Source of the DNA: Streptomyces sp. 2114.4
Lineage (GTDB): Bacteria > Actinomycetota > Actinomycetes > Streptomycetales > Streptomycetaceae
Assembly (NCBI RefSeq): GCF_900187385.1
Contig: NZ_FYEY01000001.1
Location: 186,001 to 250,000 of the forward strand
Reading direction: 5' to 3'
DNA: 64,000 nucleotides
How positions within the stretch are numbered: the first letter of the stretch is position 1; each line of letters opens with the position of its first letter. Below are positions 35,549-43,248 of this stretch, piece by piece. Both the position numbers and the translations under genes were made by a program. The notes beneath the pieces are model-generated. The model had not been told where the DNA came from, did not search any database, and saw only the letters and a list, made by a program, of their open reading frames with translations.

Positions 35549-35563
35549 CGATAATCATTTTCA
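35549..35563. promoter_or_regulatory. Zur/Fur-like 7-1-7 box in divergent promoter
   Basis: CGATAAT-C-ATTTTCA reads TGAAAAT-G-ATTATCG on the other strand, and 5 of 7 arm positions are symmetric. It resembles the TGAAAAT-N-ATTTTCA type 7-1-7 site of actinobacterial Zur, and less well the Fur box; it is unlike the DmdR/IdeR iron box. It is 107 bp from the ATP-grasp start and 53 bp from the peptidase start, next to a plausible -10 (TACAGT) for the ten-gene operon. Confidence 0.6.
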
Positions 35564-35615
35564 TTGCCACCACGTTCAGCGGCACCCTCCGCCGCGTCCC
35601 CCGAAGGCGAGATCC

Positions 35616-37103
35616 GTGATTCCAGCCGTACGCCGCACCGGCCTGCTCTGCGCCCTGACGGCCACCGCCGCCCTGCTCCCCGCGGCCCCCGTACACGCCA
35701 CTCCCCCAGCACCCGCACTCCACTTCGGCGCCTGTCCGGACTCCGTGCCGGCTCCGCCCGCGCCCGCCCGCGTCGAATGCGGCCGGCTGAGCGTGCCGCT
35801 GGACCGGAGCCGCCCGGACGGCAAGCAGCTCCGCATCGCGGTCTCCCGCGTCCGTGCCACGGGACCGGCCTCCGAGCGGCGCGGCGTGCTGCTGGTCAAT
35901 CCGGGTGGTCCCGGCGGTCCGGGCCTGTCCTACGCCGTCACCAAGCGCGCCAAACTGCCGGAGCGGGTGCGGCGTGCGTACGACGTGATCGGCTTTGACC
36001 CGCGCGGCACCGGCGCGAGCGCGCCCGCGGACTGCGGGCCGATGGGCGGCCTCTTCGACAGCCCCGCGCCGGACCCCGTCCCGGCGGGCCGGGCGGCCGA
36101 GCAGGCCCACCTCCACACCCTGCGGCGGACCGCAGACGACTGCGCCCACGGCGTGAAGGAAGCCCTGCCGTACCTGTCGACCACCGAGACCGCCCGGGAC
36201 ATGGACGCCCTACGGGCAACGCTCGGCGAACCCCGGATCGGCTTCCTCGGCGTCTCGTACGGCAGCTATCTCGGCGCGGCCTACGCCGCCCTCTTCCCGC
36301 AGCGGGTCGGCCGGATGGTGCTGGACAGCGTCGTCGGGCCACGGAGCTGGTTCGGCTTCGACCTGGTGCAGAGCCGCGCCCTGGTGCGCCAGCGGGCGGT
36401 GTTCTTCGCCTGGACCGCCCGGCACGACAAGCGCTTCGGGCTCGGCACCGAGGCTGCGTCCGTACGCACCGCGTACCAGCGGGTGCGTGACCGGCTCTCG
36501 AAGCGCCCCGTGGACGGCTTCGGGGCAGCGGAGTTCGACCGCACCGTGTACCGGGCGCTGGGCCGTACCGAGCGCTGGCCGGGCCTCGCCGACGGACTGC
36601 GGACCTCTCTGCGCAACGGGAGCACCGGCCCGCTGCGCCCGGCGGAGCCCTTCGACGGCGCCGCCTCGCGGACCTACGAAGCCGCCAACCGCACGGTCAA
36701 GTGCGCGGACGGGCCGGCTCCCACACCGGCCCGGGTCACGGCCGGCATCCGGCAGCTGCTGCGGCTCGACCCGCAGCCGGTACTCACCGGGCTGGAAGCC
36801 TCGGTGTGCGCGTACTGGCACCACCGGCCCGCGCACCGTACGCAGCTCGGCAGCCCCGATGCCCCGCCGGTCCTGCTGATCGCCTCCACCCACGACCCCG
36901 TCACCCCCGTGCGCGGCGCCCGGGAGATGCAGCGGCGACTGCCCGGCTCACGCCTGGTATCCCTGCACAACGACTACTCGCACGGGGTGTTCGCCAGCCG
37001 GGGCAACCGCTGTGTGGACGGTACCGCCGCGGCCTATCTGGTCGACGGAACCGTGCCGCCGGCCGATGTGCACTGCTCGGGCCCCGGACTGCCCACGCCA
37101 TGA
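35616..37103 (+). CDS. Secreted TAP-like alpha/beta-hydrolase (tripeptidyl aminopeptidase family)
   Basis: A 495-residue exported enzyme with a Sec signal (TGLLCALTATAALLPAAPVHA). Peptidase S33/TAP-like features are VNPGGPGGPGLS, FDPRGTGAS, the nucleophile elbow GVSYGSYLG (Ser214), THDPVTP for the acid and NDYSHGVF for the catalytic His. These Streptomyces enzymes remove N-terminal tripeptides or hydrolyse proline-containing amides outside the cell. GTG at 35616 follows GAAGGCGA. It is divergent from the ten-gene operon and shares the intergenic region with the Zur-like box, so it may be co-regulated. Release of amino acids or processing of an exported precursor are both possible. Confidence 0.88.
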   Translation: MIPAVRRTGLLCALTATAALLPAAPVHATPPAPALHFGACPDSVPAPPAPARVECGRLSVPLDRSRPDGKQLRIAVSRVRATGPASERRGVLLVNPGGPGGPGLSYAVTKRAKLPERVRRAYDVIGFDPRGTGASAPADCGPMGGLFDSPAPDPVPAGRAAEQAHLHTLRRTADDCAHGVKEALPYLSTTETARDMDALRATLGEPRIGFLGVSYGSYLGAAYAALFPQRVGRMVLDSVVGPRSWFGFDLVQSRALVRQRAVFFAWTARHDKRFGLGTEAASVRTAYQRVRDRLSKRPVDGFGAAEFDRTVYRALGRTERWPGLADGLRTSLRNGSTGPLRPAEPFDGAASRTYEAANRTVKCADGPAPTPARVTAGIRQLLRLDPQPVLTGLEASVCAYWHHRPAHRTQLGSPDAPPVLLIASTHDPVTPVRGAREMQRRLPGSRLVSLHNDYSHGVFASRGNRCVDGTAAAYLVDGTVPPADVHCSGPGLPTP

Positions 37104-37166
37104 CGCCCGTTGCCACCGAAGGGCACTTACCGCTCTCCGGGGCGCGCCACCTCCAGCTCATCGGCG

Positions 37167-37193
37167 GTAGCCGCGTGCCGGGCACGCGGCTAC
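37167..37193. terminator. Hairpin between converging genes
   Basis: GTAGCCGCGTGCC and GGCACGCGGCTAC form 13-nt arms around a single base, so the effective loop is about 5 nt. It lies between the stops of the secreted peptidase and the HAD hydrolase and probably ends transcription from both sides. Confidence 0.75.
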
Positions 37194-37220
37194 GGGGCCT
37201 TCAAGAGTTCTCAAGAACCG

Positions 37221-38018
37221 TCAGCTGACGACCTCTGCCGCGGCGTTGCTCGACAGTGCGTCGATGGTCGTGCCGACTTCGGCTCGCGTGATAACCCGGT
37301 CCGCGAGCTTTCCGACCTCCGAGGTGCCGACGCATACCGCATATGCGGCGTTCTCGAACATACGCAGATCGTTCTGGTCATTACCGAAGGCGACATATTC
37401 CCCGGCGGGAATGTTCAGCGCGAGGAGGGCCGTCGCCTTGTCGACCGCCTTGGGAGACAGGTCCACCAGATCCTCGGACTGGTGGATATTGATGGTCACA
37501 CCGAGCTTCGCCAGTTCCGTCAGCGCGACGTCTCCGGCGCCGAACAGCACGACCTTGGCGTATTCGGGCAATTCTTCCCGGGCCACACGTTTCGCCAGGC
37601 CGGCCTGATCGACACGCTCGAGGATCTCTCGCTCCTGGGTTACGTGGAAACTGTAGTCCCAGGAACTGTCGATAAGGTACTCGAGCTCGTACCGGTCGAT
37701 GATGTCATTGATCGAACGCCGGACGCTGTCGCTGAACTTCGTCACCTCGATATGCCCGTCGGACCGGGTGAACGCGCCATTGCCGCCGATCAGCGGGACA
37801 TCGGCCAGCTCGGTGGGGAGCACCGGAATGAGGTCGCGAATCGGACGGGCCGAGGCGAACAGGATGGGGTGTCCGGCTCGGCACCGCGTGATCGCCGCAA
37901 CGATCTCGGGCGGCATCTGCGTCCCGTTGAAACAGGTGGTGCCGTCGACATCGAAGACGAACGGTATCCCCTGGTCCATCTGCGGCACCTGGTCGGCACC
38001 ACCTTTCCGCGCGTGCAT
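37221..38018 (-). CDS. Cof-type HAD hydrolase
   Basis: A 265-residue cytoplasmic haloacid-dehalogenase-superfamily phosphatase with motif I FDVDGT near residue 22, motif II FASAR, a C2 cap in the middle, the motif III lysine in VDLSPKAVDKATALLAL and motif IV FGNDQNDLRMF. This is the Cof/sugar-phosphatase pattern, generally acting on sugar phosphates or phosphorylated metabolites. It is the third gene of a minus-strand set P450-MFS-HAD with short gaps. The DNA has clearly lower third-position G/C than the flanks. Confidence 0.88.
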   Translation of the reverse strand: MHARKGGADQVPQMDQGIPFVFDVDGTTCFNGTQMPPEIVAAITRCRAGHPILFASARPIRDLIPVLPTELADVPLIGGNGAFTRSDGHIEVTKFSDSVRRSINDIIDRYELEYLIDSSWDYSFHVTQEREILERVDQAGLAKRVAREELPEYAKVVLFGAGDVALTELAKLGVTINIHQSEDLVDLSPKAVDKATALLALNIPAGEYVAFGNDQNDLRMFENAAYAVCVGTSEVGKLADRVITRAEVGTTIDALSSNAAAEVVS

Positions 38019-38033
38019 GGATGTCCTTCCGGC

Positions 38034-39269
38034 TCAGCCTGATGAAAGGGTCACGCTATCCGACGGACTCGCTTGCCGTCCGGCAGATGTACGAGCCGGG
38101 CGCAGATTGAGGGTGGCTGCGGCACCCACCGCCAGTACCGACGCGGCGACCATCATCACCACCACTGCCGACTGCCCGGACCACGAGCCCAGCGTGCCCG
38201 CCAAAAAGGAGCCGCCAGACGAGCCCACGACGATGATGCCGCCGAGCCAGGAAAACGCCTCGGAGATCTCTCCCTTGGGAATTGACGCGTTCACCAAAGC
38301 GAATGTCCAGGTCAGGGCCGGCCCCATGAAGAAACCGGCGAAGAAGAAGGAGGATTCCTGTACGAGTACCGGGAAGAACGGTGCGGCCAGCGCCCAGGAT
38401 GCCGAGAACGCGACAAGGACGGCGGTCAGCCTCTTGGTGAGATTCCCGATCTTCTCGGTGTCGCCACCGCTCAGGGTGAGGGCACCGATGAATGCCCCAC
38501 AGCCGTGCAAGGACAACAGGATCCCCACGCCTCCCACGGACGTGTGCGACTCGGTCAGCCGGCCGCCCAGAATCGCCATGGCGCCGATCGTGACCCCGAT
38601 CATCGCGGCACAGCACATCAGAAGCCGGAAAGCACCGAAGAACAGCGGGCCGATGATCCTCCTGAATCCCATGTGCTCGACCCGGTCCTCCGCGTCGGCC
38701 GTCGGCATCACCTCGATCATCCAGGCACCCAGCAACAGGAAAGCCATGCAGAGGTAGGACGCGAGAGTAGGGTTCAGAACGATCGCACTTGCGGTGGCCA
38801 CCAGCGGCGCCACAATAAAGAGAAGTTCCTGTGACGCGGAGTCAAAAGCATACGCCTTCATCAACAGCGGGCCTCGGACTATGCGAGGCCAGGCAGACCT
38901 GAGATACGGTTCGAACGGCGGATTGAAGACGCCGGCGACGCCCAGCGCAACGAAGGCGACCACCATCGAGTGCCCCGACGCGGCGAAACCCAGGAATCCG
39001 AATCCGCTGACAATCGATGTCAGCCAGATGGCGAATCGCGCGCGACCGCGGTCGACCATACGTCCCCAGATGGGTGACCCGGCAGCGGACAGGAGCGAAT
39101 ATACGGCGGCAGCGGCGCCGACCGTGAGCCAGCTCTGATCCGCGTAGCGAAGCTGCATGGGGATCGCCGCGAGCGCCAGCGCGTTCGGGATCCGTCCGAC
39201 GAGGGTGCCGCCGGCAAGACGTGGCACGCGGCTGCTGCGCAGAACGTCCACTAAGCCCAGGTTGATCAT
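38034..39269 (-). CDS. MFS transporter
   Basis: A 411-residue, 12-helix major facilitator starting MINLGLVDVLRSSRVPRLAGGTLVGRIPNALA. Motif A-like GSPIWGRMVDRGRARFA follows helix 2. Drug-efflux-like organisation suggests export of a small molecule made with the neighbouring P450. The ATG at 39269 follows GGGAGAG; two upstream in-frame ATGs (39284, 39299) would add a TTA leucine codon. G+C is lower than the surroundings. Confidence 0.85.
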   Translation of the reverse strand: MINLGLVDVLRSSRVPRLAGGTLVGRIPNALALAAIPMQLRYADQSWLTVGAAAAVYSLLSAAGSPIWGRMVDRGRARFAIWLTSIVSGFGFLGFAASGHSMVVAFVALGVAGVFNPPFEPYLRSAWPRIVRGPLLMKAYAFDSASQELLFIVAPLVATASAIVLNPTLASYLCMAFLLLGAWMIEVMPTADAEDRVEHMGFRRIIGPLFFGAFRLLMCCAAMIGVTIGAMAILGGRLTESHTSVGGVGILLSLHGCGAFIGALTLSGGDTEKIGNLTKRLTAVLVAFSASWALAAPFFPVLVQESSFFFAGFFMGPALTWTFALVNASIPKGEISEAFSWLGGIIVVGSSGGSFLAGTLGSWSGQSAVVVMMVAASVLAVGAAATLNLRPARTSAGRQASPSDSVTLSSG

Positions 39270-39327
39270 TAACTCTCCCATCATGGTCAGCTCCCGCATG
39301 GCCGGCCGCACGGCCCACGGGAACACG

Positions 39328-40509
39328 TCAGATTGCGTTCACCTTGTAGACCGTCATCCCCATGGCTTTTACCTTGCTCACCCCCAACACGTCGACGTCG
39401 TCCGATACGACCTTTCGCGCCAGAACAGGAAGACAGGACTGCAGCACCGCCCGCGCCAGTCGGGCGCCGAGGCAGTAATGCCGGCCGTGCCCGAAGGAAA
39501 GGTGACGGTTCGGCCGGCAGTCTTCGTTCGCCTTGAGCAGATTCACCACGACCCGCGCGCCCTCCGATATGGTGCGGCCACCCAATTCAACGGTCGTGGT
39601 GGTACGCCTCGGCGCGAAATGAAAGGGGGGATCGTCGCGCAGCCGGGTCTCGATGAAGTCCGCCCAGTCCACCGGTTCGAGCTTTTCGACATCCGCCGGT
39701 GACCAGCTCTGGTCACCAATATGAGCGAGACAGGACACAAGAGCTGTCTTCAGTGGCTCGAGTGCGCCGGTGAACAACTGGGTGTATGTCGCGGAAACCC
39801 CTGCCAGATCCAGTACCTTCTGCTGATGCAGCGCGCGCAGGGCGGCAGCGATCCGATCGCCCCCGTGCAGAAGCTGATCGTCGACGAGGGCTTCCAGCAG
39901 TCGAATCTGAGCCGCCGCGCATGCGGCTTTGCCGGAATCCGCGCCAGGCACCGCAAGATAGGCCATCACGGCGTCCGAGACACCCTCAATGATTTCCAAC
40001 TGAGAGGACGTGGCACCGAGCAGCGTGCGGGTTGCCGCACGGGCAACGGGCAACGCCATATCGGTGATGGGATCTACCGCTGCGGACCCGACGGTCGCAT
40101 CTGCTTGCTTTACGGCCTGGCGAGTTACCTCGGCCATGAACGAACTGTCCATAGCCGCCGCTAACGCCGTCCGGACGTGTTGCTGGACCGGGGGATCGGA
40201 GAACACCAGCCATTGCGAGAGAAAACTCTCGACATAGTGAACGTCCGCACGCCCGGCCTCGGGGACCAGATGGGTCTTGTGCTTCATACCTCTGGCGAGG
40301 AACCTCTTGTCCGTTAACGCCTTGCGTGCGAGAAGTGGCGACATGACGTGCCAGGACTGCGTGCTCGGGTCGTACGCGACCTCTCCCTGATCTTCTCGGA
40401 GTAATTCGTATGCTTCGCGTGGCGCATGGAGCACATGTTCAGGAAAACTGATCGGACATTTCAGTAAGCGGTGTCGGCCATGGTCGACCACACCTTCGTC
40501 AGAATGCAC
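39328..40509 (-). CDS. Atypical cytochrome P450 with a TTA codon
   Basis: A protein of about 393 residues with an intact heme loop FGHGRHYCLG (Cys346). The K-helix region reads ETRLRDDPPFHF, where the Glu is one residue out of place relative to the ExxR-x-x-PP pattern. The I-helix region (YTQLFTGALEPLKTALVS) lacks the usual (A/G)Gx(D/E)T. The protein may therefore not do ordinary oxygen activation. Leu65 is encoded by TTA (complement of 40315-40317), which in Streptomyces makes translation depend on bldA tRNA. GTG at 40509 follows GGAGGA. It heads the P450-MFS-HAD set. Confidence 0.82.
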   Translation of the reverse strand: MHSDEGVVDHGRHRLLKCPISFPEHVLHAPREAYELLREDQGEVAYDPSTQSWHVMSPLLARKALTDKRFLARGMKHKTHLVPEAGRADVHYVESFLSQWLVFSDPPVQQHVRTALAAAMDSSFMAEVTRQAVKQADATVGSAAVDPITDMALPVARAATRTLLGATSSQLEIIEGVSDAVMAYLAVPGADSGKAACAAAQIRLLEALVDDQLLHGGDRIAAALRALHQQKVLDLAGVSATYTQLFTGALEPLKTALVSCLAHIGDQSWSPADVEKLEPVDWADFIETRLRDDPPFHFAPRRTTTTVELGGRTISEGARVVVNLLKANEDCRPNRHLSFGHGRHYCLGARLARAVLQSCLPVLARKVVSDDVDVLGVSKVKAMGMTVYKVNAI

Positions 40510-41158
40510 GCCTTTCTGTCCTCCCCCGTGGCCAATTCTCGAAACCCGAGCATTTCGACACCCAGCGCGTAACCATTCCCCGCCCCGTGCCGGTTCATCA
40601 TGATTCATTCAACAATTCATGTATGCCAGGCGACCATCGCCCTTGAAGCACGTAAGGACGCAACTTTATTGTCTTGCCCATCAATGCACAACCGAGGATA
40701 TGGCCATGACCGGTGTGTTCTCGTTACCCCCTGATGCGCGCACAGGCCGCACCTACAGAATCAATAAAGTGGCTCCGACCCCTTCGAAGTCCCCAAGAAT
40801 CCGCACTCACACATTCGCGCATCAATGTGGCAAGCGCGGGTCACCGAGGCGGCCTCAACCGCCCGTGTCCGCTCGTCACATCAGCCACATGCGCCACATT
40901 GATCTATGCCCTCCCCCTCGCCCCCGTGACTCCGCAGACTAGTCAGGAACGCGGAATCTTCGGGATGCTATCACTGGGTTTTGGGCGCGGCAATGAACCG
41001 TTAGGGAGTTTCTCATGAACACCGGATTCGACGATCAAGAGAAAGATCCGTGATGCACAAGATCACGGTGAGCACGACGCCTTCCGGAGGCGGCGAGGGT
41101 GACGCCCCGGAGAGAAAGATCTTCCTGCGGATAACGCGCAATCGGCGGTCGGGCCGCC
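40510..41158. other. Low-G+C gene-poor region
   Basis: About 650 bp with markedly lower G+C than the rest of the window and no convincing conserved gene. A plus-strand frame after GAGGATATGGCC around 40708 uses TTA and other rare codons and looks non-coding. The promoter of the atypical P450 should lie at the left end. Two tiny coupled ORFs occupy the right end (41015-41190). Confidence 0.5.
41015..41053 (+). CDS. Possible 12-residue leader ORF
   Basis: ATG after TAGGGAG with good spacing opens a 12-codon frame (MNTGFDDQEKDP) whose TGA overlaps the ATG of the next small ORF as TGATG. This could be a leader peptide for coupled translation, the remnant of a regulator, or chance. Confidence 0.25.
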   Translation: MNTGFDDQEKDP

Positions 41159-41190
41159 CTACGAGGGGTCGGCCCTGCGGGTGCAGGTGA
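41053..41190 (+). CDS. Possible 45-residue basic peptide
   Basis: This frame begins MHKITVSTTPSGGGEGDAPE and ends in an Arg/Gly-rich segment with two cysteines (RPCGCR). Its start overlaps the stop of the 12-codon ORF. The last 32 bp overlap the 3' end of the convergent membrane-protein gene. It could be a small peptide gene linked to the nearby P450 region, but there is no homology evidence. Confidence 0.22.
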   Translation: MHKITVSTTPSGGGEGDAPERKIFLRITRNRRSGRPTRGRPCGCR

Positions 41191-41710
41191 ACGGCTCGTC
41201 GATCCAGTAGGTGTCATGCTGCTCGTCGTGGACGACCGGGTACCTGGTGTGCGGATCGCAGAGCTTGTCGATCTGGGCGTGGTCCGCCGAACTGATGGTG
41301 AACCAGTACTTGTTGGTGTCCGGGCTGACCCTTCGGCACTTGTAGAAGAACCCCTTCACGCCGGGGCCGAACACATCGCTGCGGAAGTCAGCGGCCAGCT
41401 TCTTGTTCAGGTTGATGTTGTCGCAGTCGGCCTTCATGCCCTCGACGCCGATGGTCTCGGCTGCCTCCGTCGTATATCCCCTGGCCGTGTGGGTGCCCGA
41501 CGCCGTCCAGGCCCGCGCCGGCAGGTCGATCTGCGCGGCGACTTCGGCAAGGAAAGGGTTGCGCGGGGCGGCGGGCTCGGCCGGTGTCGTAGGCCCGGCA
41601 TCCGCCATGCCCACGACGACGGCGACACCGATGCCCGCGATCGCCAGCAGAAGGGGGACGGTCCGGGTCCCTTTCCGGACCAGGGAAGAGAAGGCCACGT
41701 TGCGCTCCAT
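41159..41710 (-). CDS. Hypothetical protein with one N-terminal membrane segment
   Basis: A 183-residue protein. Residues 17-38 (TVPLLLAIAGIGVAVVVGMADA) form a membrane anchor or signal sequence. The rest is a soluble extracytoplasmic domain with three or more cysteines (ADCDNINLN, FFYKCRR, KLCDPHTRYP, FTCTRR) and the C-terminal WIDEPFTCTRRADPS. No family is recognised. It appears monocistronic. Confidence 0.55.
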   Translation of the reverse strand: MERNVAFSSLVRKGTRTVPLLLAIAGIGVAVVVGMADAGPTTPAEPAAPRNPFLAEVAAQIDLPARAWTASGTHTARGYTTEAAETIGVEGMKADCDNINLNKKLAADFRSDVFGPGVKGFFYKCRRVSPDTNKYWFTISSADHAQIDKLCDPHTRYPVVHDEQHDTYWIDEPFTCTRRADPS

Positions 41711-41981
41711 TCCGGACGGGCCCGGTGGTCCTGCTGCCGCCCGGGGCCTGAGCGCACCCTAGACGCCCCGGCGCGTGACCGGTGGGAGCGGTGGCGGCCC
41801 GGGGCACGTCCCCCACGGTCGACCCGGACGGGCGAAACCTACGCCTCGTCACCTCGCGGGCGCCGCGGTCCGCGGGTGCGGGAACGGTTGTCCTGTGACA
41901 TCGAAGGCTGCCGGCTGCCACACCGTGGTGCGAAGCCCTTGCCCGTACCGAGTGGTCGGACATCGCCTCGTGGCATCCGCG

Positions 41982-43214
41982 CTACCGACCCCCTCGGGCA
42001 GCGGCCCGGCGGTAATCGACGAGCAGGTGCCGGGGGCCGCGCAGGACGGGACTGCGGCGGTAGGGAGGTGGGTCCTCGACCAGACGGGGGTCGTCGAGGT
42101 GCTGGATCAGCTCGTTCAGGGCGATCTGGGCTTCCAGACGGGCGAGCGGCGCGCCGAAGCAGCTGTGGATACCGCTGCCGAAACCGAGATGCTGGTTGTC
42201 ATCGCGGGTCGGGTCGAAGCGGTCGGGGTCGTGGAACCGCCGGGGGTCGCGGTTGCCGGACGCCAGCATCAGGATGAGGGGCGCGCCCTTGGGGATGGTG
42301 ACGCCCGCGACCTCGATATCGGCCAGCGGTGTGCGCTGCGGGAGCATCTGGACGGGGGGTTCGTAGCGCAGCAGCTCCTCCACCGCTCGGGGCATCAGCG
42401 CGGGTTCGCCGCGGAGGCGTGCCAGCTGGTCGGGGTGGCGCAGCAGGGTCAGGATGCCGTTGGTGATCAGGTTGACGGTGGTCTCGTGACCGGCGATCAG
42501 CAGCAGCACGGACGTGGTCATGATTTCGAGCGGCGTCAGCTGCCCGTCGGGGCTGTCGGCGGCGAACGCGGAGAGCATGTCGTCGGAAGGATGGGAACGG
42601 CGCTTGTCGGCGAGTTCGCCGAGGTAGAGGCCCATCGCCTTCCGGGCCTCGGCGGCGGCCCGCGGCCGCTCCTCGGGGTCCTCCCCCGGGGTGGGATCGA
42701 TGCCGGCGACGATGGCGTCCGACCACTGGCGGAACCGGGGCTCGTCCTCGAGGGGCACACCCAGGAGACGGCAGATCACGGTGACGGGCAGCGGGTAGGC
42801 GAAGTCGTCGACGACGTCGATCCGCTCCTTTCCCGCGAAGTCGCTGATGAGGTCCTTGACGATCCGGGTGATGCCGTCGTGCATACCGGCGATCCGGTCC
42901 GGCGTGTGCGGCGGGCCGAAGGAGCGCATCGCAAGGCTCCGCAGCCGGTGGTGTTCGGGATCGTCGAGTCCGATGAAGGCCGGTGGGAGCCCTTCTTCGG
43001 CGGTCGCGGCCTCGTCCGGGACGGTGCGCTTGCGACGGTCCGAACTGATCCGCGGGTCGTGCAGCAGGGCTTCGATCTCGTGGTAGGTCCCGACGAGGTA
43101 GCTGCCGTCGTCCTGCCGTACCACCCCCGCCTCGCGGAGCTCCGCGTACAACGGGTAGGGGTCGGCGCGGTGGACGTAGTCGGTGATCCGGTGGAACAGG
43201 GTGTCCGCAGCCAT
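41982..43214 (-). CDS. Cytochrome P450 (operon with its redox partners)
   Basis: A 410-residue P450 with intact AGHETT, ExxR (ELLR in VEELLRYEPP) and heme loop FGSGIHSCFG (Cys352). CYP107-like features suggest hydroxylation of a natural product or xenobiotic. It is the third gene of a ferredoxin - ferredoxin reductase - P450 set, so electrons can pass NAD(P)H to reductase to [3Fe-4S] ferredoxin to heme within one operon. ATG at 43214 is used; the gap to the reductase stop is 34 bp. Confidence 0.93.
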   Translation of the reverse strand: MAADTLFHRITDYVHRADPYPLYAELREAGVVRQDDGSYLVGTYHEIEALLHDPRISSDRRKRTVPDEAATAEEGLPPAFIGLDDPEHHRLRSLAMRSFGPPHTPDRIAGMHDGITRIVKDLISDFAGKERIDVVDDFAYPLPVTVICRLLGVPLEDEPRFRQWSDAIVAGIDPTPGEDPEERPRAAAEARKAMGLYLGELADKRRSHPSDDMLSAFAADSPDGQLTPLEIMTTSVLLLIAGHETTVNLITNGILTLLRHPDQLARLRGEPALMPRAVEELLRYEPPVQMLPQRTPLADIEVAGVTIPKGAPLILMLASGNRDPRRFHDPDRFDPTRDDNQHLGFGSGIHSCFGAPLARLEAQIALNELIQHLDDPRLVEDPPPYRRSPVLRGPRHLLVDYRRAAARGGR

Positions 43215-43248
43215 GCGCGGCGCTCCTCATCGCTAGGGAGTGGCGGTC

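Noticed and set aside
35549..35563. DmdR/IdeR iron box in the metallophore promoter
   Set aside because: The site lacks the TTAGGTTAG-type arms of DmdR boxes; its TGAAAAT/ATTATCG arms fit a Zur-type site better.
40509..40620. Pentapeptide (biarylitide-like) precursor gene just upstream of the atypical P450
   Set aside because: No MxYxx-type mini-ORF with a ribosome-binding site was found upstream on the P450 strand.
40619..40942. 107-codon frame in the low-G+C gap
   Set aside because: Rare codons including TTA, no conserved-looking sequence and no third-position bias; treated as non-coding.
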